Source of the DNA: Hofstenia miamia
Lineage: Eukaryota; Xenacoelomorpha; Acoela; Hofsteniidae
Direction: 5' to 3'
Length of the DNA stretch: 64,000 nt
Assembly (NCBI GenBank): GCA_900660155.1
Contig: CABFPE010000196.1
Coordinates: 322,493-386,492, forward strand
The stretch's first letter is position 1; each line of letters starts with the position of its first letter. Both the position numbers and the translations under genes were made by a program. The notes below the pieces were generated by a model that searched no databases, was not told the origin of the DNA, and saw only the letters and a list, made by a program, of their open reading frames with translations. This document shows positions 23,601-35,192 of this stretch, piece by piece.

Positions 23601-24779
23601 CATGTTTTCAAGAGTAAGTAGATTTTGCTGTTAGCCTTACGTAGATAGGCGAGATAATGAATTCAACTAAACAACATTGTTTACAATTTATGGTTGGTAT
23701 TGCAGGATTTGAGATTATAATGTTTGAATGCATTTACGTTACATGTGCGACATTTATGTCCAAGGTTGTACTTACCAGTTATTTCTAAATACAAAATGGA
23801 AAAAATAAATAATTAGATGGAAAGTTCTTCACATTTATTTATCACTTCTGAACTGTTTTCTACCTAATGCAAAACTGTCCATTAATGATAGAACTATACA
23901 GAGTTACAAATATTGGATGCATAATTTTCATAAATTGTTAATTACTTTAGAACGTCGTGTATTTTACTTATAGGTCATTCAATGCCTTTCAGTAAACTAA
24001 AATAACTTTGAAAGGCTTTGCAAATCATATTGACGAATCTTTGGGTTAGTTAAAGATTATGATTCTTCATGATTGCATACTAGGAGAAGGTTGAAATAAG
24101 TTTATAAAGTCATAGAGCTGTTATTCATTTTGATGGAATAAAGAATTTGGTAGTTGAGAGTGTTGCTTATCTTTTGAAAACCATTCTTGACATGATTTTG
24201 TAATAACATATTTTTTGGAACCTTTTTTATATACACATTGATTAAATAATTATATTCATGCTCCCAAACAATCAATATATTGACAAGATACATCACTGTT
24301 GAAATCCAAAAATATGCATAATGTCAACAAAATGTTGACAGACGTCCTGAAAAGGGATATGACACTAATACCTAGTGGGTAACATTTGCTTTGCAAAATA
24401 TTCTAGCATTGCCACAATATTAGAACAGGGAAAACTTAAGCAATGTGATCCATTGTATGTACCAGCAATCACTGGTAGCAGGCATTTATTCGCATTGAAG
24501 CAAGTGATTAATATAAAACATCTTGTGAGAGAATTTTGTGTAATACACTGCACTAGCAAGAAGCTAGAGTAAAAACTAACCATTGTAAATAAAGTATGAG
24601 AATTGCAAACAAGTATGAGGAATAACATTACAAGCATTGAAATTACACAGCTCACGCCAAAACAGAAAAATCTATTACCAGGCATTAGAATTAATTAAAC
24701 CAATTAAGCAAACCATCAATCTTCTGAATAAGAGGAACCTGGTTCACTTGATTTGCGCACTCCAACACTGAGTGGTGAA
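23601..24779. other. No recognised gene
   Basis: Overlapping opposite frames of 65 and 106 codons at 24365-24685 have no recognisable motif, and neither is clearly favoured. Nothing else is supported. Confidence 0.45.
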
Positions 24780-24993
24780 CCTGCTGTAGCAGATAAGCAA
24801 ACTGAATTCCTCTCCCTTACTTCAAGAATTTAGCTTGAAATAGTCATCATAGTAAGAAAACTATTTAAATAGAGTGATGAGTTTCATTAAGTGCAAGCTA
24901 AAACTTTTTATTGACTGAATGCACACACATTGCCCTATTTATATAAATAACTAGACAATAACTAAAAACAACTACCAGCTAAGCTGGCTAACA
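24780..24993 (-). repeat. Possible solo LTR or LTR fragment
   Basis: On the minus strand the segment begins TGTTAGCCAGCTTAGCTGGT (with a 16-bp dyad). It continues to a TATATAAATAGGGC box at about 24948-24935, then an initiator-like TCAGTC, then AATAAA within about 25 nt. A TATA box, initiator and poly(A) signal in close order is typical of an LTR. No matching second LTR, primer-binding site or flanking duplication is visible, and the downstream end is a guess. Confidence 0.35.
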
Positions 24994-25139
24994 GAAATGT
25001 TTACAAAATTAAATTATTGCTAATTACGTCATCAAGCATGACTACTAAAGAACCAATCAAAAATTATGAATTGTGAAATAACTTTGATTCAATATTTTGT
25101 AGCAAATAGTTTATGGATTGAAGTTCGAAAAGCATAATT

Positions 25140-25481
25140 ATGAGTCCTGATAGGACAATATATTACACTCTGTTTTGGAAAATAACTCATCAGGAATTAA
25201 AAAATCATGTTTGGTTACAGTCTAAAGTGTGTTTAGATTGGATCTGGAATGACGCAAAACCTAATCTTTTAAATATTACCAATGTTCAAGTCTGGAGAAT
25301 GAGCAGGCGACTTGAGGAAATTGAGTACTGTTTCTTGCGACTTATGAAAAAGTGTTATTTTGTTGCAGTAAGGCATTGTCTTCAAGAAAAGTTTAATATT
25401 TACTTCAAGATACTGTTAAATGCATGCTTATATTGCGGCGTCAATAACTTCCTAGAAATGTTTCTCACCAAAAGATACTGA
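25140..25481 (+). CDS. Hypothetical 113-residue ORF
   Basis: ATG-initiated frame of 113 codons, unusually long for this AT-rich stretch. It is Trp- and Leu-rich (LFWKITHQELKNHVWLQSK, VWRMSRRLEEIEYCF) with no signal peptide or domain I recognise. There is no obvious polyadenylation signal or splice context. It could be a chance frame or part of an unknown transposon. Confidence 0.2.
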   Translation: MSPDRTIYYTLFWKITHQELKNHVWLQSKVCLDWIWNDAKPNLLNITNVQVWRMSRRLEEIEYCFLRLMKKCYFVAVRHCLQEKFNIYFKILLNACLYCGVNNFLEMFLTKRY

Positions 25482-26300
25482 ATGTTTGTTTAGAATGACT
25501 TTTTTCTTTTAACGAGAAGTACATCTTGCTAAAACTTAATTAAAGCAGTTAACTTCAATACACTTGATGAATGAGTCACACGAAAGAGTGCTGTTGTTTC
25601 AAACAATATCAGATAAGCTATGAAATCATGGATTAACCTTTTCCCTTTACAATTATTCAGTGTTCTGTTTATTATAGAAAAAAGGTGCATCTTACTAATG
25701 TTTCAAAAAAGTACCAATTTGTCACTATAATAAAGTAAACCTCAAGGACCCTTAAAAATTTGATAGCATAAACAACTAGCACTATGCGATAGCACTATTA
25801 AAATTTTATAGATCTTATTTTAAAATATATTATTTATTTGAGATTAAATCTCTGATATCACCATGTATATTAGGTTAATAAAAAATTATTGAGTGGTTTG
25901 TACTTCGCACTAGATGAAAGTACTTTGTGTTCCATATCTAAACAAAGAAATCAGAATTTGAATGTCCAATATTGAAAGACTATTACAAATTTGGGCTGCA
26001 TATAACATCTTTATCGAATATCTCAATAGGTTCTTGGAATATTACCTTCAAAATTGGTCTGCAATTTTCATTTGCATTGTAAGTTAAAGATTTCAAACAG
26101 AAATTGCGCAAAATAATGGTCGCCACCTTCCACAGATTTTATTCAAAGCCTTATTATTTTCATAGTACATAAATTGGCATGTATGCACCTTTCACTTAGG
26201 TAATAAACTTATAGCTATAAATATAGTTTGTCTCCACCTTTTAATTATTAAGAAGGGGGTTTGACTGCCGCAACCTGTATTTGAGAAGTTGAAAATATAA
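25482..26300. other. No feature seen
   Basis: AT-rich spacer. No coding or repeat structure is supported. Confidence 0.5.
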
Positions 26301-26329
26301 ATTCATAATGATGGATTAATTCTAGCAAA

Positions 26330-27957
26330 TCAGGAGTTAAGTTTAAATTGTTCTTTATACAGTAAATTATTGTGAATTTGCAATTCATTTATAGAGATAA
26401 TATTGTCTTTAGCATCAGTATAATTTCCTACATTTATGAATGTTTCATTAAGTACATTAGCTATCTTTTTGTGATCATATATGATTTCATTTTTATCCTT
26501 TAATGATGTGATATCTGAAGAATTATTATTGTTGAAAAATCTACATTTTTGTGTTATGGTTTTATTTTCAAATGATAATTTCAAGAAATTGTGTAAATCT
26601 CTCTTGCATTTGTTACATATTTTGTTTCTAATATATTTATACTTGGTGAAATTTTTGTCATTTTTATCTTGACAGTAGTTTTTGTGCGCATTATGTTTCT
26701 GTTTAATTAATTGCTTTGTTTCATTTGATAACCATTGTTTCCATTTAAGTAACTTACTTTGATACATATTCTTCTTAACTTTCTTAATGGACATTACTCA
26801 TTAAAAAGATAGTTTAAATTTTTAGTAATGAATCGCAATTTTTCATCATCTGTTGTCAAATTATAAAATAATTTCCAATCTAAGCATAATAAATGACACA
26901 TTCAGACGTATAAATGATCACTGACATGCAATTTTGTAAAACCAAATCTTATTTTATTATTAAGAAGTATTGATCTCACCTTTGGAGAAACCTAAAGATC
27001 AATTCTTTACAGTTGTAATATTTTCTGGTGTATGCAAATATAAACGAAAATTCTTCCTCTTTAATTTCATTGAATAATTTATCGTTTCCTTCAAATATTT
27101 TTTTTTGAAATAATCAAAATCTTCTATATCTTCATACAATGTTTGATAGTTTTATCTTAGGTATAAACTTCATTGAGGATTTTAATGTACTATTTATAAT
27201 TTTCGATAGTTCCTTCTCAATAATCTTGGTTTCATAATCGTTAGAACATTGCAAAATAATGTCATTTTTATTTAAAATTGAAAGGTGATAATTTTTTCGA
27301 CATTGCCTTCTAGTTTTTTGCATTTTTTGGCATTTGGTTTGCCATCTTTGTTATAATAATTTGCTGACACAATGATTTTGATTTGTGTACTTGTGAGGTA
27401 GGTGAAACTTTTGGGGTATATTGATCGTGAGAGATTGTTTTGTTTTTACACTTGAAGTACTATCGCTTAGACAATCCAAAAATTCCTTCTTAATTTTAGA
27501 AATTAAATTGGAGCATTCGATCTTGGATTGATTTGATTTTTCTAATTCATTAATTATAAATTCTAAATTTGTAAATGAATTTAATAGATTGGTAAATATT
27601 TCCTTTGCAGGACCTTTAGTAGCATTGGAATAAAGCATTATACAAAATATAATATGTATTAAATGCTAAATGTGAGAATTGAAACTTACGTTTTCCATTA
27701 GTTCGTGGGTTGTAAACGTTTAAAAATTATTTGGGGAAATGATGACAGATATTTACGAATTCCCAAGAAAATAAGTTAAGCAAAACAGCAATATTTGCTA
27801 AATTTTCATTCATAGCAAAAACTCTGCAATTAATATTGCATGTTATCGAGTACATTTCTAATAAATTAAGTGTTGTCCTTCTTGAGAGCTTGTGAAGGGT
27901 ATCATTAGAATTGTAAATTGACCGCGTTCTTATGGCCTTGATTTCAATTCGTAACAT
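26330..27957 (-). mobile_element. CR1/L2-like LINE fragment: ORF1-like part, end of EN, linker
   Basis: Minus strand. The upstream part (27638-27132) encodes Lys- and Ser-rich segments such as NLEFIINELEKSNQSKIECS and KNYHLSILNKNDIILQCSND, which resemble a LINE ORF1 but carry no diagnostic domain. Around 26990-26800 the end of an endonuclease can be read (KIRFGFTKLHVSDHLYV with SDH, then LDWKLFYNLTTDDEKLRFI). The linker (26794-26330) reads WLSNETKQLIKQKHNAHKNY, RDLHNFLKLSFENK, KKIANVLNETFINVGNY, which precedes the RT in these elements. Most of the EN and all the RT are missing. The frame breaks indicate a dead, truncated copy, related to the LINE at 3.4-5.3 kb by its linker. Confidence 0.72.
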
Positions 27958-28234
27958 TTCTGAGGGTACGAAAATCTCGAAGCAAAATGTGTGGAAAGGT
28001 TGGGTTCTTCGTGATAATCAAGTCTCATGGATTTACTGGGACTAAACCATTTCAGTAGGCTTATAAGTGAAGAGGAAATTTCAAAATATTTTATATATAT
28101 ATATTTCATGGAATCATAATTCTACAACAACTAAATCTAATAAATTATTACTTAGTTAATTAATGTTCATTACTTTGTATCAAACGAAAGTAAATTGATT
28201 AATCATTAAAAAAGAAAAATATTGTCTTTTTTAT

Positions 28235-28700
28235 TCTGATGAGGAAGACAATGTTACCACATGTGAAGAAAGCGAGTGCATTTTGTACGCAATAGACCAT
28301 CAAAATCTAAACTTTGATGAAGATTTCAATTTACAATCACTTTGGAATAACGCGCCTTATAAAAAGTTAAATAATTGCTCGATCGTGCCCTTAAATTCAA
28401 GCCTCAGAGCTATGTCTGAACGAGCATTTAGATCAGCTGGATTGATCATTATCGATAGGTGATGCAACGTTGATTCGAAACATGTCAATGAACTTATATT
28501 TTTTACGTTGTATTTTTATTGCACTTTATTATAATTATATACCACATTTTATTAATTTTTATTCATTTGTATCATTTACGTCAAGATTCATCAATTTTTT
28601 ATAAGTATTTTCTTCGGGACGGGATCGGGACCGAAACCAAAATGTTTTTGCGGAACAAGACTGGGACAAAGATTTCTGGTCCCGCAAATTTCTAGTTTAC
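28235..28700 (+). mobile_element. hAT transposase C-terminal remnant and terminal region
   Basis: The plus strand reads FNLQSLWNNAPYKKLNNCSI, then VPLNSSLRAMSERAFRSAGL followed by IIIDR, a stop, and SKHVNELIFF. This is the conserved dimerisation and catalytic end of hAT transposases (usual form: P-x-SSxxSERxFSxAG-x-xxxxRR ... VNxLxFL). A stop replaces the second Arg. Just downstream (28618-28700) lies an unusually GC-rich segment (CGGGACGGGATCGGGACCG and CTGGTCCCGCAAATTTCTAG) that resembles a hAT subterminal region and end. The 5' part of the element is missing. Confidence 0.75.
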
Positions 28701-30128
28701 ATACTTTCAATACCTCCAGGAATTATTTTATAAATGAAATCACTGTGCACACGTAAATTACGGACACCGAATTAATCTAATAATTACTGAATTAACTCTT
28801 TGCACACACAAGCGATAGATGGCGATGGAGACGCATTTACAGGGGTGTGCTCGAGGGATGCTTAGGGAGTTGATCCCACTTTGTTGAGGTTATATTACTG
28901 TTTGTGGTGTTGGACTATGTTTGTTGCGAAATTAGATTTTTTCAAAACAAATACCAAAATATAGTATTCAAATTTAGAACCTCTTCTAGTTAATTATTTA
29001 GAACTACAACCCTGCATAATTAAAAAACGAAGGTGCTAGTGTCAATACCATACCATATGGCATTTGACTATATTTACTCTTCTGACATCTGCAACCATAA
29101 TGAAATCTGAGATATTTCGATTTGGATTATTGACATAATTCTGTCACCCAATCAGAAAGCAGAGTGAGCAAACACGGATTATCTAGGAACATATTCATTT
29201 AAATTTCGCAAATGGAATGTACTACCATGGACCTAAATTTCTTAAAATTTGATACAGATCTTCAGTTATAATGTCTGAATTAGGTATTCGAAGCAAAGAT
29301 TCCAGGTCAGTGAATGAGTTTCCAGTAGGTAACTATTAGTGTTTGGTTTCGGTTGAAAAAAACTTAATTGATGTATTCGGGAATATTCAAACTGTTCGAA
29401 TACTTTTTATTGAATTTAATTATTCTAGCGTCATAAGTTGCAACATACTTCCAATGCTTACATCAGTCTACAATTAGCGTGTTATATATTTATTTTACCT
29501 AAAATAGATTTTCACATATGTTGGATCGTGTGACTTGAAACGTGTAATTTGCGCATCACAAAAAAGGCTACCGGTAATCCTACAATTTATATTTTCAAAA
29601 TTTTTGATGGAATCAATTTAGATGAAATTATTTAAATAAATTATTTTATATAAAATTTGTGTTCCAGGTTACAAATAAGGAATATGCAAGAAGCTAAGTA
29701 AGATTGTGTTCTTTTAGCTAAATGCAATTAAATGTATACTTCATTTTTCTTTGTACGGAAATCACTTAATTATTCTTTTAAATGTTCATTATCGTCTCTG
29801 AGAAAGCATTTATTCGTGTAAACAGAAAACTAAAAGAATTTTAATGTTTTATTTTGTTACATAAACAAATGTGTTATCAATTAAATTAAAAACTAGTATT
29901 CATTCATGTATAAAGATTATATAATACACAATATGATTTTAATTAAAGTTGTAAACCCAAATATAATAGATTTTTCAATAATAATATTTTATAAAATAGT
30001 TGAATTTTAATGTTCTTATGCTACATAAATACATTTTTTAACAATTAGATTATTAATATTGTTTATACATAATTCAACATTGTATATGCATAAGCTGAAT
30101 TAAGTAAGTGTTCTAAATACAATGAACG
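28701..30128. other. No feature seen
   Basis: AT-rich spacer before the duplicated mariner locus. Nothing supported. Confidence 0.5.
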
Positions 30129-33100
30129 TCGATTTTGCACAAGAGAACCATTGACCATCTTTTGATCATTTAGGAATCATGCTTCTCATTTTGTTAGTGC
30201 TACAGAGATTTCTCAGCTTTAATCAATGTTATGTCCGAAAAATCTGCGTGAGCTTCTGAATGTTAACATTGATTTTGGCTGATTTAGTTTAAGGTAGACT
30301 TGTTCTAGTTCTAAATTTAACATCTATATAATATAAACTTCAATGTCAACAAGTTCATCTGGATTTATTTTATTACTCTAGGTGCTTATGACAAGCTTTC
30401 CTTAAAACTATTGTACTAAATGAATATACAGTATTTCTAAAAAATAGTTCCGGAGATTTAGTTGGCGTTTAGAATTAGTTTCTTTAGTTAATCTTGTTAA
30501 TCATTCTTTTATTGTTTTTTGATAGTTCCCAAACTGTTTTTTATAACCTCATTGCCACCGCACCCGCCTTTTTATTAATTTTGTTTAATTGAGTGAATGA
30601 TGTCAAGCATATTATATAATATAGATTTCGTAGTAAATAAATATTGTATTAGCTTAGTATTACACATGTAACAAAATAAAAACATCCACCCGCACCGCAA
30701 CCCACATGGCATTTGAAATTCTGCACCAGCACTGCATCGCAGCCGCGTTCATCTTTGGTTTAGGTAGTTAGTCGTAATGTTCAGTACATATGTTACTGTA
30801 TTTCATGAATTTTTCTATTTGATTTAGATTCCAAACACTTATTTCAGTGAACTGAAGAAGTTTGCTTGAGAATATTGTAAATTTAAAAACTTTATATTAA
30901 CAAAATTGTCAAAAATATGCAGCTATTATACTTTGGTTGCTTAATTATTCTTTAATCGAGCTTAACTGCCCTAACCAGAGGACTTCATAGTTTCATTGCA
31001 ATTAAAATATTTGATTGTTGGTGTTAGCAATTATAAATTTATTCATTTGTTTCATGCAATTAATTTTTTGATTTTATCTCGATTTATAGCGCAGACTCGG
31101 CATTTACGAGGGTGTGAGGAAAGTAATGAGCCTCGCAACACTGCGGGCAACATTGTATCTACCGCTCTGTACCGATTGGTTTGTGTATCGCTTCCTCAGT
31201 TCACCGTTACAACTCGGTAGCGCAAACACATTAGTTTTGACAGCGCCATCAGTGAAGTTGTGTTTTTGCTGCGTGTTACAGAAATGGAGCATTGGAAATT
31301 AGAGCAACGTTATTCAATAAAGTTTTGCGTTAAACTTGGTGAATCTGCGAGTGTGACATTTGAAAAGTTGACACAGGCCTATGGGGAACATTGCTTATGA
31401 AGAGCACAAGTTTTTCGCTGGCGAAGACGTTGAACGTGTGAGGGCTCTTGTGAGATCGGACCGTCGTTTAACAATAAGGATAATCAGTGAACAGTTAAAT
31501 TTAAACACTTTCACCGTACATCAAATTTTGAGAGACGATTTGAACATGCGAAAGATTTGTTACAAACTGGTGCCAAAAAACCACACAACTGAACAAAAGG
31601 ACAATCGAAAAGCTGTGTGTGTTAATCTTCTTGTCAGGATTGTAAGTGACCTGGAATTCTTTAATTGTGTTATCACAGGTGATGAATCCTGGATATTTGA
31701 GTATGATCCTGGAACAAAGCGGCAAAGCAAAGAATGGCACACTCCGTCATTTCCTCCACAAAGAAATTTCGAATGAGCAAATCAAGACCATGCTGATTTG
31801 TTTTTTTGATATTAAGGGCATGGTGCACAAAGAATTTGTTTCATCAGGACAAACTGTCAACAAGGTGTTTTATCAAAGTGTCCTTGAAAGGCTCCGGAAA
31901 AGAGTGATGTGTGTGAAACCCGACAGTGCAGACAGGTGGATGCTTCATTACGACAATGCCCCATCTCACATGGCCACTTCCATCAGTGAATATTTGACAT
32001 CAAAACGCATTAGGTTTGTTCCTCAACCCCCCTCCCCCCTATTCACCTGACCTGAGTCCTTGTGAATTTTCCTTTTCCCGAACTTTAAACATGTCCTCAA
32101 AGGACGACATCNTCGATTTTGCACAAGAGAACCATTGACCATCTTTTGATCATTTAGGAATCATGCTTCTCATTTTGTTAGTGCTACAGAGATTTCTCAG
32201 CTTTAATCAATGTTATGTCCGAAAAATCTGCGTGAGCTTCTGAATGTTAACATTGATTTTGGCTGATTTAGTTTAAGGTAGACTTGTTCTAGTTCTAAAT
32301 TTAACATCTATATAATATAAACTTCAATGTCAACAAGTTCATCTGGATTTATTTTATTACTCTAGGTGCTTATGACAAGCTTTCCATAAAACTATTGTAC
32401 TAAATGAATATACAGTATTTCTAAAAAATAGTTCCGGAGATTTAAGTTGGCGTTTAGAATTATTTTCTTTGTTAATCTTGTTAATCATTCTTTTATTGTT
32501 TTTTGATAGTTCCCAAACTGGTTTTTTATAACCTCATTGCACCGCACCCGCATGACTGTTAGAAAAATTCACCCGCTATTTTCAAGTAATTAAGCAAAAA
32601 GTGTCAATCACTGAATTGACTTTTTATTAATTTTGTTTAATTGAGTGAATGATGTCAAACATATTATATAATATAGATTTCGTAGTAAATAAATATTGTA
32701 TTAGCTTAGTATTACACATGTAACAAAATAAAAACATCCACCCGCACCGCAACCCACATGGCATTTGAAATTCTGCACCAGCACTGCATCGCAGCCGCGT
32801 TCATCTTTGGTTTAGGTAGTTAGTCGTAATGTTCAGTACATATGTTACTGTATTTCATGAATTTTTCTATTTGATTTAGATTCCAAACACTTATTTCAGT
32901 GAACTGAAGAAGTTTGCTTGAGAATATTGTAAATTTAAAAACTTTATATTAACAAAATTGTCAAAAATATGCAGCTATTATACTTTGGTTGCTTAATTAT
33001 TCTTTAATCGAGCTTAACTGCCCTAACCAGAGGACTTCATAGTTTCATTGCAATTAAAATATTTGATTGTTGGTGTTAGCAATTATAAATTTATTCATTT

Positions 33101-34170
33101 GTTTCATGCAATTAATTTTTTGATTTTATCTCGATTTATAGCGCAGACTCGGCATTTACGAGGGTGTGAGGAAAGTAATGAGCCTCGCAACACTGCGGGC
33201 AACATTGTATCTACCGCTCTGTACCGATTGGTTTGTGTATCGCTTCCTCAGTTCACCGTTACAACTCGGTAGCGCAAACACATTAGTTTTGACAGCGCCA
33301 TCAGTGAAGTTGTGTTTTTGCTGCGTGTTACAGAAATGGAGCATTGGAAATTAGAGCAACGTTATTCAATAAAGTTTTGCGTTAAACTTGGTGAATCTGC
33401 GAGTGTGACATTTGAAAAGTTGACACAGGCCTATGGGGAACATTGCTTATGAAGAGCACAAGTTTTTCGCTGGCGAAGACGTTGAACGTGTGAGGGCTCT
33501 TGTGAGATCGGACCGTCGTTTAACAATAAGGATAATCAGTGAACAGTTAAATTTAAACACTTTCACCGTACATCAAATTTTGAGAGACGATTTGAACATG
33601 CGAAAGATTTGTTACAAACTGGTGCCAAAAAACCACACAACTGAACAAAAGGACAATCGAAAAGCTGTGTGTGTTAATCTTCTTGTCAGGATTGTAAGTG
33701 ACCTGGAATTCTTTAATTGTGTTATCACAGGTGATGAATCCTGGATATTTGAGTATGATCCTGGAACAAAGCGGCAAAGCAAAGAATGGCACACTCCGTC
33801 ATTTCCTCCACAAAGAAATTTCGAATGAGCAAATCAAGAATCAAGACCATGCTGATTTGTTTTTTTGATATTAAGGGCATGGTGCACAAAGAATTTGTTT
33901 CATCAGGACAAACTGTCAACAAGGTGTTTTATCAAAGTGTCCTTGAAAGGCTCCGGAAAAGAGTGATGTGTGTGAAACCCGACAGTGCAGACAGGTGGAT
34001 GCTTCATTACGACAATGCCCCATCTCACATGGCCACTTCCATCAGTGAATATTTGACATCAAAACGCATTAGGTTTGTTCCTCAACCCCCCTCCCCCCTA
34101 TTCACCTGACCTGAGTCCTTGTGAATTTTCCTTTTCCCGAACTTTAAACATGTCCTCAAAGGACGACATC
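30129..34170. repeat. 2-kb duplication around a single N (32112)
   Basis: 30129-32111 and 32113-34170 are nearly identical and abut at one N. The second copy has an extra stretch of about 70 bp near 32552-32621 and a 6-bp addition near 33840, plus a few substitutions, consistent with two haplotypes. The first copy ends in the middle of the mariner element, whereas the second continues to its 3' end. The locus is therefore probably single and duplicated by the assembly. Confidence 0.9.
31107..32111 (+). mobile_element. mariner element, first (truncated) assembly copy
   Basis: Same element as at 33159-34387, starting after TA at 31105-31106 with CGAGGGTGTGAGGAAAGTAA and cut at the N at 32112 before its 3' end. 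It has the same internal deletion and frameshifts in the transposase. It is probably the other haplotype of the second copy rather than a separate insertion. Confidence 0.9.
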
Positions 34171-34387
34171 TTGGAACTCTGGAGAACATTAAAACGACTG
34201 TGACCGACTAGTTAAAGGTCATACGAGTTGAAGACTTCCAGTGCTGCTACCAAGACTGGCAAAAACGAATCCGCCGGCGAATAGCTGCCCAAGGCAACTA
34301 CTTTGAAGGCGATAACAACGTTATTTGGAGCAACTTAAAACTGTGTTAGGTACAAAATTGGTCTCATTACTTTTCTCACACACTTCG
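33159..34387 (+). mobile_element. mariner transposon, full length but inactive
   Basis: 1229 bp between TA dinucleotides, with inverted ends CGAGGGTGTGAGGAAAGTAA and, in reverse complement, CGAAGTGTGTGAGAAAAGTA. The transposase starts at about 33336 (MEHWKLEQRYSIKFCVKLGE ... TFEKLTQAYGEHCL), then stops after an internal deletion. The next frame gives VERVRALVRSDRRLTIRIIS, LNLNTFTVHQIL, and GDESWIFEYDPGTKRQSKEW with the first catalytic Asp. A third frame gives HYDNAPSH (second Asp) and, after a poly-C frameshift near 34086, the SPDLSPCEF block (third Asp of the mariner DDD triad). The C-terminal part reads GTLENIKTTVTD and QGNYFEGDNN. Mariner transposase would cut and paste the element at TA; this copy is broken. 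Confidence 0.93.
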
Positions 34388-35192
34388 TAGATAGTATTTC
34401 AAATCTCAAGCAATGATCCAACAGGGTCCATAATGATTTTTTACCAGGCAAATATCTTAACACAAGCAACTTTGTTCAGCTAATGAGTTGCTTAGGTAGC
34501 ATTACACTTGCGCTTTGTTATATGTGCCATTGAGACAATGTGTACTATATGTACCATAATATAATGCGTCACTTTATCAAACAATTAAATGCAATTAATT
34601 GATTTTTTGTTTGAGGTGTCAATTTAATTACCTGGTTTGGAAATAATTGATTGTTTTTTGAAAATCAATTATTGAATATTCCCTGGTCTTAATATTTTTA
34701 GATAGCAGGTTCGGTTTCAGTGCCTAATTTATTCCGATTACTTGCATTGCCTTCCATTTTAATATATAAGATTTCTATCAAAATCTAGATTTGCTAAAAA
34801 TTGATACAATACAAATAATATACATGTTTGTGGTGAATCAAGAACACGATATTTTTATAGTTAAAATTTTGTAAAACATCTTTTGTGAAAATACCAGTGA
34901 AGTAAAGATCAGGATTTTGGATCTTTTAACAAATGATATAGCTAAATATCTTATCTGAAAATGAATCAAATGCTTGCCTCTTTATTTGCATTTCATTAAT
35001 ATATAAGATTCAAAGTAAAATATAATCATTGTTTTAAGTAATTTGCATATTTTAAAAGTAAATAGATCATATAACTAACGAAAATTTACTCTAATGTTTC
35101 AGTCAGTACAAAAATGAATTCTAAATTATTTTAAAAATTGAAGATGGAATCACATGATCAGCAGAAAAGTTTATATAATAAATAGAAATTTA
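34388..35192. other. No feature seen
   Basis: AT-rich spacer between the mariner and the Rac-like gene, containing that gene's 3' untranslated region. I see no canonical AATAAA on the minus strand in the first 100 nt after its stop. Confidence 0.5.

Noticed and set aside
24365-24685. Overlapping minus (106-codon) and plus (65-codon) frames
   Set aside because: No motif, no splice or poly(A) context, and the two frames exclude each other.
31104-34109. Paired short frames appearing twice around the mariner
   Set aside because: They are shadows or broken pieces of one mariner transposase, duplicated by the N-joined assembly overlap.
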